Part shown: positions 23,108 to 35,304 of the stretch, piece after piece | How positions within the stretch are numbered: the stretch's first letter is position 1 | Layout of the letters: the number at the start of each line of letters is the position of its first letter | Source of the DNA: Erodium maritimum | Taxonomy: Eukaryota > Streptophyta > Magnoliopsida > Geraniales > Geraniaceae | Assembly (NCBI GenBank): GCA_963921825.1 | Contig: OY997595.1 | Location: 15,245,228-15,309,227 of the forward strand | Length of the DNA stretch: 64,000 nt | Reading direction: 5' to 3' | Program-made: the position numbers and the translations under genes | Notes under the pieces: model-generated | The model's database searches: none | What the model was told of the DNA's origin: nothing | Seen by the model: only the letters and a program-made list of their open reading frames with translations

Positions 23108-26100
23108 TGGTATCAGAGCTTCTATCGCTCTAAATATCGCTTCCGCTTCAGCCGCCGCCGCCACCACCACCGTTCACCTTCGTTGAACGTTGCCCGCTGC
23201 TCCTGCTCCAGTCGCCAACGCCGACGAGCCCAGCAGCCACCAGCAAGGAGATCCGGTTCTTCCTCATCGCAGCCACCGGCGAGGAGATCTTGGACGAACA
23301 CGCCGCCGCCATTCCTCGCTGCTGCCACACTACTTCGCCCCGTGTCACGAACCACGCTGCCGGAGCAACGCAGACGCAGACGACCTCCGCCATCAGCAAC
23401 TCGCGAAACCACAGCCGCCGGCGTGAAGTTCTCGGCCGACCACGATCGACCACGCCGCCTCTTCTTGCTCCTGCGATCTGCTGCTCCTAGTGTCGCGACC
23501 CACGCCGACGAAGCAACGCAGACGCCGACATCGAAGACGTCGGAATCGCGCGCTGCCGGCAAAACACACGCACGGATCATCGAAGAAGACGCGTGCACGC
23601 AACGCGCCCGATTCCCCCGACCGCCTCCACTCGCGCCACACGCGCCCACGCGCTCGTCCGCATCACGCGCCTTCGCTGTTGACCGCGTGACTCACATGCG
23701 CGTTGACCTGTATTAAAAAAAACTAATCCTTTTATTTCAGTGTTTTCTTTTCAGGTATTCCTAATGGAAAAATTTGATATCAAGCCCCACTGTACGTTCT
23801 GCAACAGATCTGGACATGTCTTAACTGAATGCAGAACTCATGCTCGTCACCTTCTTTCCTCAGACAACCCTCGATGGGGTAACTCCAGGCCCTCTCAAAA
23901 CTTTAGGGGGGCGTGGCTCCCGTGGGTATCATCGGCCTTCCAACAGGCCTAATGACACTGTTGCTGCTACACCTGCTGTGTCTGCCAAATCTCTTGACAT
24001 GACTGCTCTCTTAGGTGACATACGAGCATTCCTATCAGCTCACAATGCCTCGTCAGGTAGCTCATCCACTATTGCTGCTACACCTGTTGTGTCTGCCAAA
24101 TCTCCTGACATGACTGCTCTCTTGGGTGACATACGAGTGCTCCTATCAGCTCACATTGCCTCGCCAGGTAACTCATCCACTACTACGCCAGATAGCACAT
24201 CCACGTGGTATCTTGATTCTGCTTGTTTCAACCATATGAGCCCTCAGTCAGATTTGCTCACATGTGTAACCCCGGTCACCAAGTCTCCGTCTATTCGTAC
24301 TGCTGATAATTCCACTTTACTTGCCACACACTGTGGTACCGCAACCACAGACCAGTTATCACTACCGAACACCTTGCTTGTCCCAGATTTGTCACTGAAC
24401 CTTGTATCGGTTGGTCAATTTTGTGATTTGGGTTTTGATGTTAACTTTTCTGGTCGTACTTCTTCTGTTCTTGTGCAGGATCCACTGACGGGAAAAATCC
24501 ATGGGACAGGACGTAAAGTTGGTCGCATGTTCGAACTCACCTCACTGGTGGTTCCCTCACCATCATCATCATCCTCGTCTACTTGTGGCGCTGTCATCTC
24601 CGCCGATTTCTGGCACTCTCGCCTTGGTCATCCGTCTTCCTCTCGTTTGCGTAGTCTTATTTCTAGTGGTTTGTTGGGGTTAGATTCGCATAACTTTGGT
24701 GATTGTGTGTCTTGTCAGCTTTCTAAACATCATAAACTACCGTTTTCTCTTAATATTACTATTTCCTCTGCACCTTTTGATCTTGTTCATTCTGACTTGT
24801 GGGGAGCGGCACCTGTTCCGACCATGGGGGGGGGGGGGGGGTCTCGGTGGTTTGTTATATTTGTTGATGATCATACTCGTTTTACTTGGGTTTATCTCAT
24901 GCATAATAAATATGACTTCAACAAAATTTATTCTGAGTTTTCTGCCATGGTTCGCACACAATTCTCAAAAGTTGTCAAAACACACCGTATGGATAATGAC
25001 ATGGAATTTAAAGAGTCATCCTTCCTTTCCCAACTTGCTTCCACCAGTACTATCATTCAGTGCTCTTGTCTTGGTACATCGCAACAAAATGATCGGGCAG
25101 AACGCAAACATCGCCATATTCTTAATACGGTTCGTGCTCTCACCATTGCAGCTGCCTGTCCTGAACGTTTCTGGGGGGAGGCTGCCCTCACAGCCGTCTA
25201 CACCATCAACGGAGTTCCAACCCCGGTCATAGGTAACAAAACTCCTTACGAGTGTTTGTATGGTCGTCCTCCACTTTATGATCTTCTTCGTGTCTTTGGG
25301 TGTGTCTGTTTTGTTCATCTACAACCTCATGAACGTACTAAACTTGAACCTCGTTCTCGTCTTTGTTGATTTATTGGGTATGGGATCGAACACAAAGGGT
25401 ACCGATGTTGGGACCCTGTTTCCAAACGTCTTCGCATATCTCGCCATGTCACATTCTGGGAACATAAGATGTTTTCTTCCATGTCTTCTTTTCACATTCC
25501 CGAGTCTACTCCTTTCTTTTCTAATCCCGCTATTGATCTGTTTTCTGATGATGATGAGGGCTCTCCCACTGAGCTGACTCCTGCAGATGCTCCGACATCT
25601 CTGCCTCCTACCATGGACCATGTTCCGCCAGAGGATCCCATGCTAGAGGATCCGGTGCTACCGACTCAACCACTGCGTCATCGACAACTCCCATCTCACC
25701 TTCAGGACTTTGAGGTAACCCTACCATCTCGTGTCGCTTCCATAGTATCCTCTGTAATTGAGCCTGACACCTATCGGGAGGCTTGCACTAACCCCCTGTG
25801 GCAGCAAGCAATGACTGAGGAACTACAGGCCATGGTAAAGACTTGTACATGGGATATGGTACCTTTGCCTCGGGACAAGCATGTGGTCGGTTCTAGATGG
25901 GTATACAAGGTGAAGACCAAGGCAGATGGTTCTATCGAGCGCTACAAGGCACGTATTGTGGCTCGTGGATTTACCCAGGAACATGGGGTTGATTATGAGG
26001 AAACATTTTCTCCTTTTGCGAGACTCACTTCTATTCGCACCATTCTTGTTGTTGCTGCTGGTCGACAGTGGGACGTTTTTCAAATGGATGTGAAGAATGA

Positions 26101-27301
26101 TTTTCTCAATGGAGATCTTACAGAGGAGGTTTATATGAAGCCTCCGTCAGGCTATGATCACCCCCCACACATGGTTTGTCGTTTGCGCAAATCTATTTAT
26201 GGACTCAAGAAGGCTCTGCGGGCATGGTACTCCAAGTTCAGTGGTGCGATGACAATCTTTGGTTTCGTCTCTAGTCCGCACGATAGCTCACTGTTTGTTC
26301 GCCAGACCTCTCGGGGTCATACTCTCTTACTTCTATATGTGGATGATATGATCATTACTGGTGATGATGATATCGACATTGTGGATCTTAAGCATCATCT
26401 AAGCGAACAGTTCAAGATGAAGGATTTGGGTCATCTCTCTTACTTTCTTGGTTTGGAGATCTCCTCTCTTTCCTATGGTTATCATTTGTCACAGGCCAAG
26501 TATGCAGCCGAGCTCATCTCTAAGGGGGGAATAACCGATAGCAAGATCGATTCCACTCCCATTGAAGCGAATGTCAAGTATCTTCCATCAGATGGTAAAG
26601 TCCTCAAGAATCCCACTTTATATCGCCGATTAGTTAGAGGGTTGGTATACCTCACTGTTACTAGGCCTGACATTGCATATGATGTCCACATCGTCAGTCA
26701 GTTCATGTGCACACCTCGCACTACTCACTATGAGGTCATTCTTCGGATCTTGCGCTATGTTCGAGGTACCTTATCACAAGGACTACATTTCTCTTATGGT
26801 TCACCTTTAGTCCTACAGGCCTACTCAGATGCAAATTGGGCAGGCGATCCCACAGACCGACGATCTACCACAGGTTACTGTTTCTTTCTTGGTAACTCTC
26901 TGATTTCTTGGAGAAGTAAGAAACAGACAACCATTGCCCGCTCCAGCACGGAAGCTGAGTATCGGCCCTTGCTGATACTACTTCCGAACTCATATGGCTT
27001 CGTTGGTTACTAAATGACATGGGTGTTGTTCACAAGTCCGCCACTACCATTCATTGTGACAATCAGAGTGCTATTCAGATTACCCATAATGATTTCTTCC
27101 ATGAACGCACCAAGCATATTGAGATTGATTGTCACCTTGTCCGACAACATCTCAATCAGGGCACCCTCGCTCTCTGGTCTGTCTCCTCTGGCGATCAGAT
27201 TGCAGATATCTTCACCAAAGCTTTAATCTCAGGGAAGTTCAAACCTTTAGTTGACAAACTCAATTTGGGTTCATTACCAATATCTTGAGTTTGAGGGGGG
27301 G

Positions 27302-27452
27302 TGTTAGAATATATTGTATAGGCCCAGCCCATGTGGCTCATTAGGGTTAACATCGGGTTTAGGAAACCCTAGCAGTGAAACACCACTATATATACATGTA
27401 CACTATGTATGTTTTTATCATCGAATATAATACAATTACGCTATTGTTATCA
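27302..27452 (+). repeat. 3' LTR of the compact copia element
   Basis: A 151-bp copy of the 5' LTR preceded by a G-rich polypurine tract (GAGGGGGGG). It is followed by the target duplication AACCC. Confidence 0.9.
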
Positions 27453-27457
27453 AACCC

Positions 27458-27803
27458 CATTGAAGTTTAAAAAAAATTCACGCATCCTTCTTTTGATGAT
27501 AAATGACAGAAATATTGGTATCCCCTTCAATTGACCAATATGTCCGCATAACTTGTTTCTCTTTTTTGTTTTTGAATTCTAAATAACCCCACAAAGGAGA
27601 CAATAGTGTACCAGGAAAGTCATAAGGACAATGATGACTATGGCCTTCTATTCTTTGAATTCTTCCAATAAAACAAGTGATAGCCGTACAACAAAATACA
27701 AATCCTAACGAGTTCATAACTCATCGCAAAAAAATCTATTTCTTCTCTGTAAAGCCAGTAAACAAAAACCCTTCATTGCATTTGTCTAGGAATGCGAATT
27801 GAT
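27458..27803. other. Intergenic between copia element and repeated block
   Basis: About 350 bp of moderately AT-rich DNA with no recognisable gene. The minus strand has a 79-codon open frame (27717-27478) of unusual character that might be organelle-derived. I cannot place it. Confidence 0.3.
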
Positions 27804-29345
27804 GTTATCGAGTATGCACGCTCACTTATGGGTTTGTAAGATTCTAACAACACTGAATTTGATCCTATTATTCAGACCATGTGTGTTCTATTTATTTATG
27901 CCTGAGGTGTGAGTATATTATATGATCTTTTTTTAGTAAGATTTATCATACTCTATTCTTCACAAGTTGTCATTTTTTTTTTGCAGGGTTTAACAATCTA
28001 CATGGGAGGCACCACGCAACTTAAGTTACGGAGGACATATTTCTAAGTTAAGAACTGTAAAGCAACAAAACCGTAAGTTGCATACAAACACTAGTTATTC
28101 ACTCATGTGCCTCTTATCATCTAATAACCTGGTGATTCACATATCTTTAGATGTGGAAAAAGCACATTTATTGATGAAAGACACAAGCACATATATGAGG
28201 TATGTACTGTGTGTGAATATGACATAAACAATTACGTTCTTTTCTTTTCCGAAATTCGAAGGACAAAAACTGTGCCTCTATTTAAAACAAACTGTATTGC
28301 ACTTCTTTAAACTCATGTCGTCGTTGTAGGCGGCCACTCCCCCTTCCCTCCTGCTCTCCCCCTCACCTGAGTCCGCCCCTCTCCTTTTTTGTCTCCTTCC
28401 TCGGACCTTTATTTTTGGAGACCATCGATTTGCATGTCCCTCATGTTGTAGAAGGAGACCCTACGTGTCCCCACTTTCGGTGACGTGAGCTCGCTCTTGC
28501 CCTACTGCCCGCGCAGCTTCCCCCTTCAGCGAGCTCCCTTTATCGTGATAAGTTCACCCTTCGTCCTCCGCCACCGAACCTGCTCCAAGTTGTATCGCTT
28601 GCGTCGAAGCTCGGAGTTCATCGTCCTCTTATCACGCTTCTCCGGCTTAGATCCCCTCGATCGATCCTGGACATGGGGACTTCACCCTCGCTGGATCTAC
28701 TACTTAGCAGTCATTTCCGCCGTCCACCGCCTCCCCCCTCCTCCCGACGACGAACACGGATGCCCGAGCCCCCCGGTCTCTCCTCCCGACAAGGACAATC
28801 CGAGCCCCTCCGACCGAGATTCTCTGCCACGCCATACGTTCAATTATGGACCCACCTGCCGCCGAAACATCGTAGTTCGAGTTGTTCAGTCGTGCTTTTG
28901 CACATCGTCTTTACCCGGTCAGATCCGTGCAACTGCCTCAAGCGGATCTGATCTATACCAACCGGTGTCGCCTTCCTCACTTTGACCCCAACCCTAGACC
29001 TTAGAGGTCAGCCGTGAGTAGTTCACGCTCGTCTTTTTTGTTTATGATTTTTGTATTTTGTTATGCCCCTTATCGGAATCACGGATCTTCAGTAGGTTTG
29101 GTTGTTGCCTCTAGTGGCATGTCCAACCAGGTATTTCTTTCGCCGGATCTTTCTAGAGAGTCGATAAAAATGACCGACTTGGTGGTAGTTGTTATTTATC
29201 TAGGCGACGTGTCGCTTTTTTCAAGAGTTATTCATCTCGTTGGTCATCTCTCGTATTCTTGAAAATGACCGATGAATATAACACCTATAATATTTGGTGT
29301 GTAACCTTTATTAACTATTAATGAATATTTATGTTAAAAAAATTA
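27804..29345 (+). repeat. Repeated block, copy 1 (parts X and Y)
   Basis: Part X (27804 to about 28045) recurs at 30200-30441. Part Y (about 28050-29345) recurs at about 40566-41907. In copy 1 they are contiguous. X contains an intron-like stretch, from GTGAGTATATTATATG to TTTTTTTTTGCAGG. Y runs through a CT-rich, TTTAAAACAAAC-containing segment and a GC-rich region, and ends in ATTAATGAATATTTATGTTAAAAAAA. The A-rich end suggests a retroposed sequence. No domain is recognised in its open frames. Confidence 0.7.
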
Positions 29346-29372
29346 CATTCTTTTCAAGTACCAAATTATTAT

Positions 29373-30199
29373 AGGTTTTTTTGAAACGGGTAACCGGGGA
29401 AGTGTGTTAATGCAAATAAGAAACCATACATGGTAGAGCGTAACCGCCCTGGGTTACAAATATGTGTCTGGGCCGACCGTAGCAAGCCCAACGCTCATGG
29501 ACCCATAAAAATAGCCTACTTGATATCGTAAAAAATACATCACGACATCCCCTTACCGACATTTCAACGATACAGGATAGGGTACGAAAAAACCAAAAGT
29601 AAATCAAGCTAATACAACCCAAATAAAAACGACCTAATTCAGAAAGCAGGCGGAAATAGAGTGCTCTGAATGCGGTTTTCCCGAGACCTCTCAGCACTGG
29701 CAGTCCCTGGTCTGTGGGTATATTCCGTAGACGGATCGTTCCACCCCCGCCGGGTCTTCTCATTTTTCCAAAGGAGGTTGAATAACCTCCATCTGTGAAT
29801 CCTGGACTTCCTCCTTGTCCCTTAGCGACGTCCCTCGCGGGCTCGTCGTGGTTCGCCCCGAACCAACTCTGTGCTGCTCCTTCCCGCGCATGGCCGTGAC
29901 TGGCGAGGGTTGCTTCAGATATGGAGTAGTAGCAGCTGAGGAGCGGTCAGCGTTACTCTGGTTTTGGAGGAGCCGACGTCCAACCCGACGAGCGACAGGG
30001 GATGGTCGGGATTGACCAGAGCGACATCGTGAAATACACCGTGGCCCTTGTGTTGTAGTATTCCGGCGCCCCGAGGACGGTCCCATCGCCGAGGGTGATG
30101 GCGGTGAGCATCGCACCGTCGTTCACGCAGGCCAGATCCGAACTCGGCCATGGGATGGCGGCGATGATCGGGCCGAAGGAGGGCAGCAGCGATCGAGCG
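29373..30199 (-). mobile_element. Non-LTR-like retroposon, minus strand
   Basis: On the minus strand the sequence ends GCATTAACACACTTCCCCGGTTACCCGTTTC followed by A's (plus-strand T run at 29374-29380). The terminal 130 bp match the 3' end of the 6478-7454 element, including TGGGTCCATGAGCG and GGTCGGCCC. It sits exactly between copy 1 of the repeated block and part X of copy 2. The GC-rich body has no recognisable domain. Confidence 0.5.
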
Positions 30200-30441
30200 G
30201 TTATCGAGTATGCACGCTCACTTATGGGTTTGTAAGATGCTAACAACACTGAATTTGATCATATTATTCAGACCCTGTGTGTTCTATTTATTTATGCATG
30301 AGGCGTGAGTATATTATATGATCTTCTTTTAGTAAGATTTATCATACTCTATTCTTCACAAGTTGTCATTTTTTTTGCAGGGTTTAACAATCTACATTGG
30401 AGGCACCATGCATCTTAAATTAAGGAGGACATATTTCTAAG
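30200..30441 (+). repeat. Repeated block, copy 2, part X
   Basis: Matches 27804-28045 almost base for base (TTATCGAGTATGCACGCTC, CTAACAACACTGAATTTGAT, intron-like region ending TTTTTTGCAGG). It breaks off at ATATTTCTAAG where a LINE begins and resumes as part Y at 40566. Confidence 0.85.
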
Positions 30442-32259
30442 TTTTTTTTTATCAATGAGGTTTTATCAATTCTATAGTTCCAAAGGCGGAATCAAAGAAG
30501 CTGCAAAAAGCAGTCCAAGATACAAAGCTCCAAAAAAGAAGAGACAAATGAAAACCAATACAATGAGATACTAAGAAATGCATATTACTGAAAAAACAAA
30601 CAAAAATAACAATGAAGCTATGAAACAACCAGGAAGGTATGAGCACCAAAGCTAGCCCACATCTTCCTCATTACTGAAATTTCCTTCAACTTCTTTGTCA
30701 GTCTGCCAATGATCCAGCACTTCATTCAAATAGAAAAGGTGGTCTCTTAGATAATTATCGTTCCCTTTTGTTTTAAAGCCCATGTCTTTACATATATTCA
30801 AGGCTTCCTCATAACCCTTTTCATTCAGACCATAGGATTGTTTGGCTATAACTTCATCTGAAACAGAAATTGCCTCATTCGAGGTTAGTAAATGGCAAGT
30901 CCCTTTGAGTTTCTTTTTACCCCCTTTCTTTTTCTTCTTTCTGAAAGTGGAAGAAATAGTTTTCTCAGAATCTGCAACTTGACTAGAATCTCCCAATGCC
31001 AGTTCCTTGAGCGCATTCTCCTCAGATGCAAATTTAGCCACAGGCGTTGGGAATAAATTTTCCTATAGAGAATACTGAGTAACCTTCACATTTGGCTCCA
31101 CAAAAGAACCTTGTGGAGCATAATTTGAAGACAACGTCTCTTCACTGTCAATTCTAAAGGAGCTCCGATCTTCAGAGAAACCCGAACGAGATTCGAGCGA
31201 GGACTTTTTATTAAGCTGAAGAGGAGGGACAAGCACATGGTCAATTTCAGATATTCTCACCTGGAAAGAATCCTCCTTAATCACAAGAGACATTTCCTCA
31301 TTGATACTTTTACAAGATGATGAGTGAATGAGGACTAGACTCTTTCGAAAGGAGAAATCCGAAACAGAGTCTGGATGCACCAAGAGGACCTCTCCATAAT
31401 TCTTAACAATTTTTTCAAAGTTCTCCTGAATCCAACCATGGACAGGAATCCCTTCAATAGATAACCATTTAAAGAAAGCCCCTTTTAAAATAAAGTCTTC
31501 TTTTCCATGAATCAAAGTAATCCAAGAAGAAAGTCAAACCCAATCTTCCTCAATCATAAGCGCTTCAAAATCAGGATCCGGACAGTTAATCATCATTACT
31601 TTGTTACCCAAGTCTCTGACACAAACATCAAAGACCCCTTTAGATCCCAATTCTTGTTGAATCCCAGCAGCACTTCTAATACAATTGTTGACTCCCAGCC
31701 AAGCTTTGGAGGCCAAACTCTTTAGCCTCCAATCCTCAATCCCATTGATAACTGATTTGCAAGAAACAAAGGATCTCTTCTTGAATAGGAAATTCCTTAA
31801 GTCCTCCTGCTTTTCAACAAAAGAAGGTGAACTTGATTTTTCCTTTGCTCGAGCCACAAATAATTTGAGACCTCCCAATTTAGACTCGTTAAACATATTG
31901 ATTTCTTTGACAATATCCACCTCGTTAGTAAAAGTGATGAAACAAAAATATCTACCTGCCCTATTAGGAAATAGAGGCAAATGGATATCAATCACCTCTC
32001 CAGCATAGCTGAAAATAGTCATCAAACCTTTTTTTTCTGAGTTCTCTGGCAAGTTGTGCACAAAGATCTTATGAGGATGAAGGGAGTAACCAATAGCACC
32101 TGACCCTCATTTCATCGCAAAACACTCTCTTAGCACAAGAAAGAAGAAAAGCAAGTTGCCAAACTACCAGCACCACCATACACCCAACCCTTGACCCTCA
32201 AACCACAAGCACTCGCAAGACCCTTACACGGACACAACCGAGAAAGGGAAATCGACGTT
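30441..32259 (-). mobile_element. L1-type LINE, 3' portion with ORF1 only
   Basis: The minus strand ends CTCATTGATAAAAAAAAA (plus-strand T run 30442-30450). The ORF1 region (about 32061-30652) begins with an RRM-like segment (RYFCFITFTNEVDIVKEINMF), continues with a DUF4283-like block (DLGNKVMMINCPDPDFEALMIEEDWV, then KGAFFKWLSIEGIPVHGWIQENF), and has a Lys-rich basic stretch (KKKKKGGKKK) and acidic end. It lies in about three frames. About 200 bp of 3'-UTR follow directly, with no endonuclease or reverse transcriptase. Its 5' part was separated by the gypsy insertion and lies at about 40228-40562. Confidence 0.8.
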
Positions 32260-35200
32260 TGTCACGCCCCAAATCCGGTTTTGACCGGACTCGAGACGTG
32301 GACCGAAAATAATAATAAATAAAATAAATTTAAAATAATTGAAATTCCAAAATAGTTCAAATCCAGCAATTCCAATAACAACAGCGATAAATCCTGAAAC
32401 TAAGAGTCAAGTGCTCAACAACCAAATAAAAGAGTTTAATACAAAAGGAAAGTACGTCTCTAGACCATCCAACTAGGACTCTCGCCAAGCTTCCAAGCTC
32501 CGAGACATCCTCTAAACCAAATCCCGCTCAAAACCTGTAGAACAGTAAAAGAGGGGGTGAGCTTTCGCTCAGTAGGAAAAAGTAGTAAAAGGAGTGAGCA
32601 ATTGCCCACCACCACGGATACCCGTCCAATTATGGCATACTAGTAAGGCAACAACACAAATCATTTAAACAATTAACCTAAAGACAACGCTTGACCCCAT
32701 TCGGGGAGCAACCCTTAAATCAAACTCGATACTGAACCGACAATCGTACATTTCTCCTCGACTATGCTCTCAGCACCCGTCACCTAAACAATTCTCAATA
32801 GATAACGACCACGGTTATCTCTCAACTGACCACGCGTGCGAACTCGCACGACAATACACTGAACTCAGGTATAAATGCATTCAAAATCACAAAGGCTCAC
32901 GTAGCAGGCATAAGTAATCACAGCAACCAAAACAGATCAACACACAGAGTAATATCATTAGCAACCACTTCCACACCCCTAGTATCCCAGAGCAATGCGC
33001 CGGACTCCCATAGCCCGACTCAACCATATCGTACCGAAATCGACATCGGCCTAGACATCTTCCCGGAACACACAACATCGGGGTACAACTCATAACATAC
33101 CGGACCGGAATCCTCCATCGGTCAGGTATCTTGCTGTAGCATGGGGTACAAATCACATCTCACATACCATACCAGAAACTCAACCTCGACCTAGGTATCC
33201 TATATCGGAATCCTCTTCGGTATAAACATTGCTCTGGAACACCCTCATCGGCTCTAGATATCCTGTACGGGAATCCTCTACGGTACAAATATCGCACCGG
33301 AACCAATCCTCGGCCTAGATATCCTATACCGGAATCCTCTACGGCATAGATATCGTACTCGAACACTGTTCCCAGCCTAGATATCATATGCTGGAATCCC
33401 CCACGGTATAGGTATCAGACCGGAACACCGTCCTCAAACATCTCATACCAGCATACCATACCGAACAACTCTTACCGAACACACAACATCGGTCTATCAA
33501 TCACCCGATCATATCACAAGACAATAATTCACACTAACAATCACCACGTTCTCATAACATATCATGACCCTTAATTTAACGACGGAGCATACCACATACC
33601 GACATTACGGGCACGCAATCCTACGGGCACGACCTGGCCCACATGCAATTCTACAACACAACAAGTCCCACACCTACGGGCACGACATGGCCCGCAAGTG
33701 GTTCCATATGTTATATGACTACACTAGTTATTCACATCCTACATGTGATTCTCAGACTTTACCGGTTATTAATATCCTATATGCATACTAGTAACTTTCC
33801 GTAATTAAATCGGTATTCGCTACTTTTCCCTACCTCAACCGCTATCCAAACACGAAGAAACACGAGTCGCCTAGTAGCCTCCTCCGCCGTGCTCGGGAAC
33901 AACGTCTAAGATAACAAAATAATACGAGCATTAATACTAATTCAAGGGTGGTTTAAAGAGAACACCCACACAAATCCCCAATTACTCAACTTGTCGAAAT
34001 GGGCCCGGAATGGCCCATTTCGCTCGGTTTGGCGAATATGCCCGGGATCGGGAAAACGTCTCTCGGGGCTCCGAAAATTCCCGTTTTCGTTTCTATCATT
34101 CCTAATTAAATTCACGTGTTCCAACGCACTTGGAGGAATCTAATTCCGATGTCCGAGCGTTCTAATTCCGCAATTAAAGTTTCTAACTACAATTTCTGAA
34201 TTTCCATGAATCACTTCCATAATTCGTTCCGGGTGTGAATTATCGATCCGGGGTTCAGCCAAGACCACCCGAACACGTCAAAACCCGCACCCCGGCCAAG
34301 TGGGCCCCACGGCCACACATGGACCGTGGGTGGCCGGTCCCGATCCCGTGACTTCCCTCCGGCCATGACCGGTTATACCCCCCGGTGACCGGAACTCCGG
34401 TGACCGGCCGGAAAAATACTTCATTTATCCCCAAAAGTTCCTAACAAGCTCTAGATTCTCTACAACTCCATTGTTAAGTTCCCAAACCTCAAAATTAACC
34501 TCAACAACTCCAAAGTTTCAAGACCCATAGTGGGTTTCATTAAAACAACAAAAACCCAATGGAATTTCATCATTAATCTCCACTTTCTCCACAACTCATC
34601 TATTTAAACATGAAGAACCTCAAATCCCTAAGACCCAAGCCTAGTTCATGCAATTTCTACCAAACCCACAACCCTAAAGTTCATTAAAAGTGGGTTTTTA
34701 ATGGTTACTCACCTTAGGAATGAAGAGGGGATGAGAATGGAGTAAATTTGGAGAAGATTGGTGTTGAAAATCAACCAAAGGAGCTCCTTTTCTTCACTTT
34801 CTTCTTCTTCAAGCAATGGAGTCTTCTCTCTCTCCACCCCCTTGTAAGTCTCGGCCAACACTAAAAAATGAGCTGATTTTTTTGCTCCAATTGCCTTTAA
34901 CCTAAAAGGTAAATGTCCCTTTTTGTCTTTTAGCCCCTCTCTCTCTCTCTTGTCCACAAGTGGGGACCAAAGGGTTTTTTCTCACCCTTTTCTTCTCCTC
35001 CAAGACACATCGACATGTGTCCATGTGGGGTCCACCTTTACCCAAAAATATCTCAGCTCACTTATTTAATTCGATAAAACCCCCTAATTTGATCCCGTTT
35101 GACCCGGATTTGACTTTTTTTTGCAAAAGTTGTCATTAGAAAGGAAACGACCCAACTAAGCTAACCGTAACAACGGGTAAGATTTTTGGGTCCCGGAAAG

Positions 35201-35304
35201 GTCACGAATGACTCCCGGAGTCATCGGTTGACTTTTTCGGTGGAAAGTCAACTTTTTCCAAATTTCACCTGTTCGACCGGTGTCGACCGGGGGCGGTTCT
35301 TACA
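32260..35304 (-). repeat. 3' LTR of the gypsy element
   Basis: A 3045-bp LTR. On the plus strand it runs from TGTCACGCCCC to GGCGGTTCTTACA; beside it lies the polypurine tract (minus strand TATGGGGGGTAGAT). It is the same family as the solo LTR at 8552-11510. Confidence 0.85.
33160..33460. repeat. 60-bp tandem repeat inside the gypsy LTR
   Basis: About five units of the type CCTAGATATCCTATACCGG, AATCCTCTACGGTAT, with a period almost exactly 60 bp. It sits at the same place in the LTR as the 99-bp array in the solo LTR but has a different unit. Confidence 0.85.

Larger units (their letters stand above)
22957..27452 (+). mobile_element. Ty1/copia LTR retrotransposon, compact, with both LTRs
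   Basis: A 4.5 kb element flanked by a perfect 5-bp duplication AACCC (22952-22956 and 27453-27457). In order: 151-bp LTR; primer-binding site TGGTATCAGAGC, complementary to initiator tRNA-Met; a GC-rich leader; a CCHC zinc knuckle (about 23790-23835); protease; integrase (about 24600-25370); reverse transcriptase with YVDDMI (about 25850-26600); RNase H (about 26800-27250) ending with IADIFTKAL; a G-rich tract; second LTR. The element is broken, with a few breaks by eye. The LTRs differ at three or four of 151 sites, which suggests an insertion roughly a million years old at commonly used plant rates. Confidence 0.9.

Noticed and set aside
23030-23716. 228-codon open frame and several overlapping frames on both strands
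   Set aside because: Low-complexity GC-rich leader of a copia element; open frames in many registers are a composition effect.
28673-28951. Similar 92-codon frames at 28673 and 41234 as a conserved gene pair
   Set aside because: They differ by frame-shifting indels and composition-driven Pro/Arg runs; similarity follows from the repeated block, not from coding constraint.
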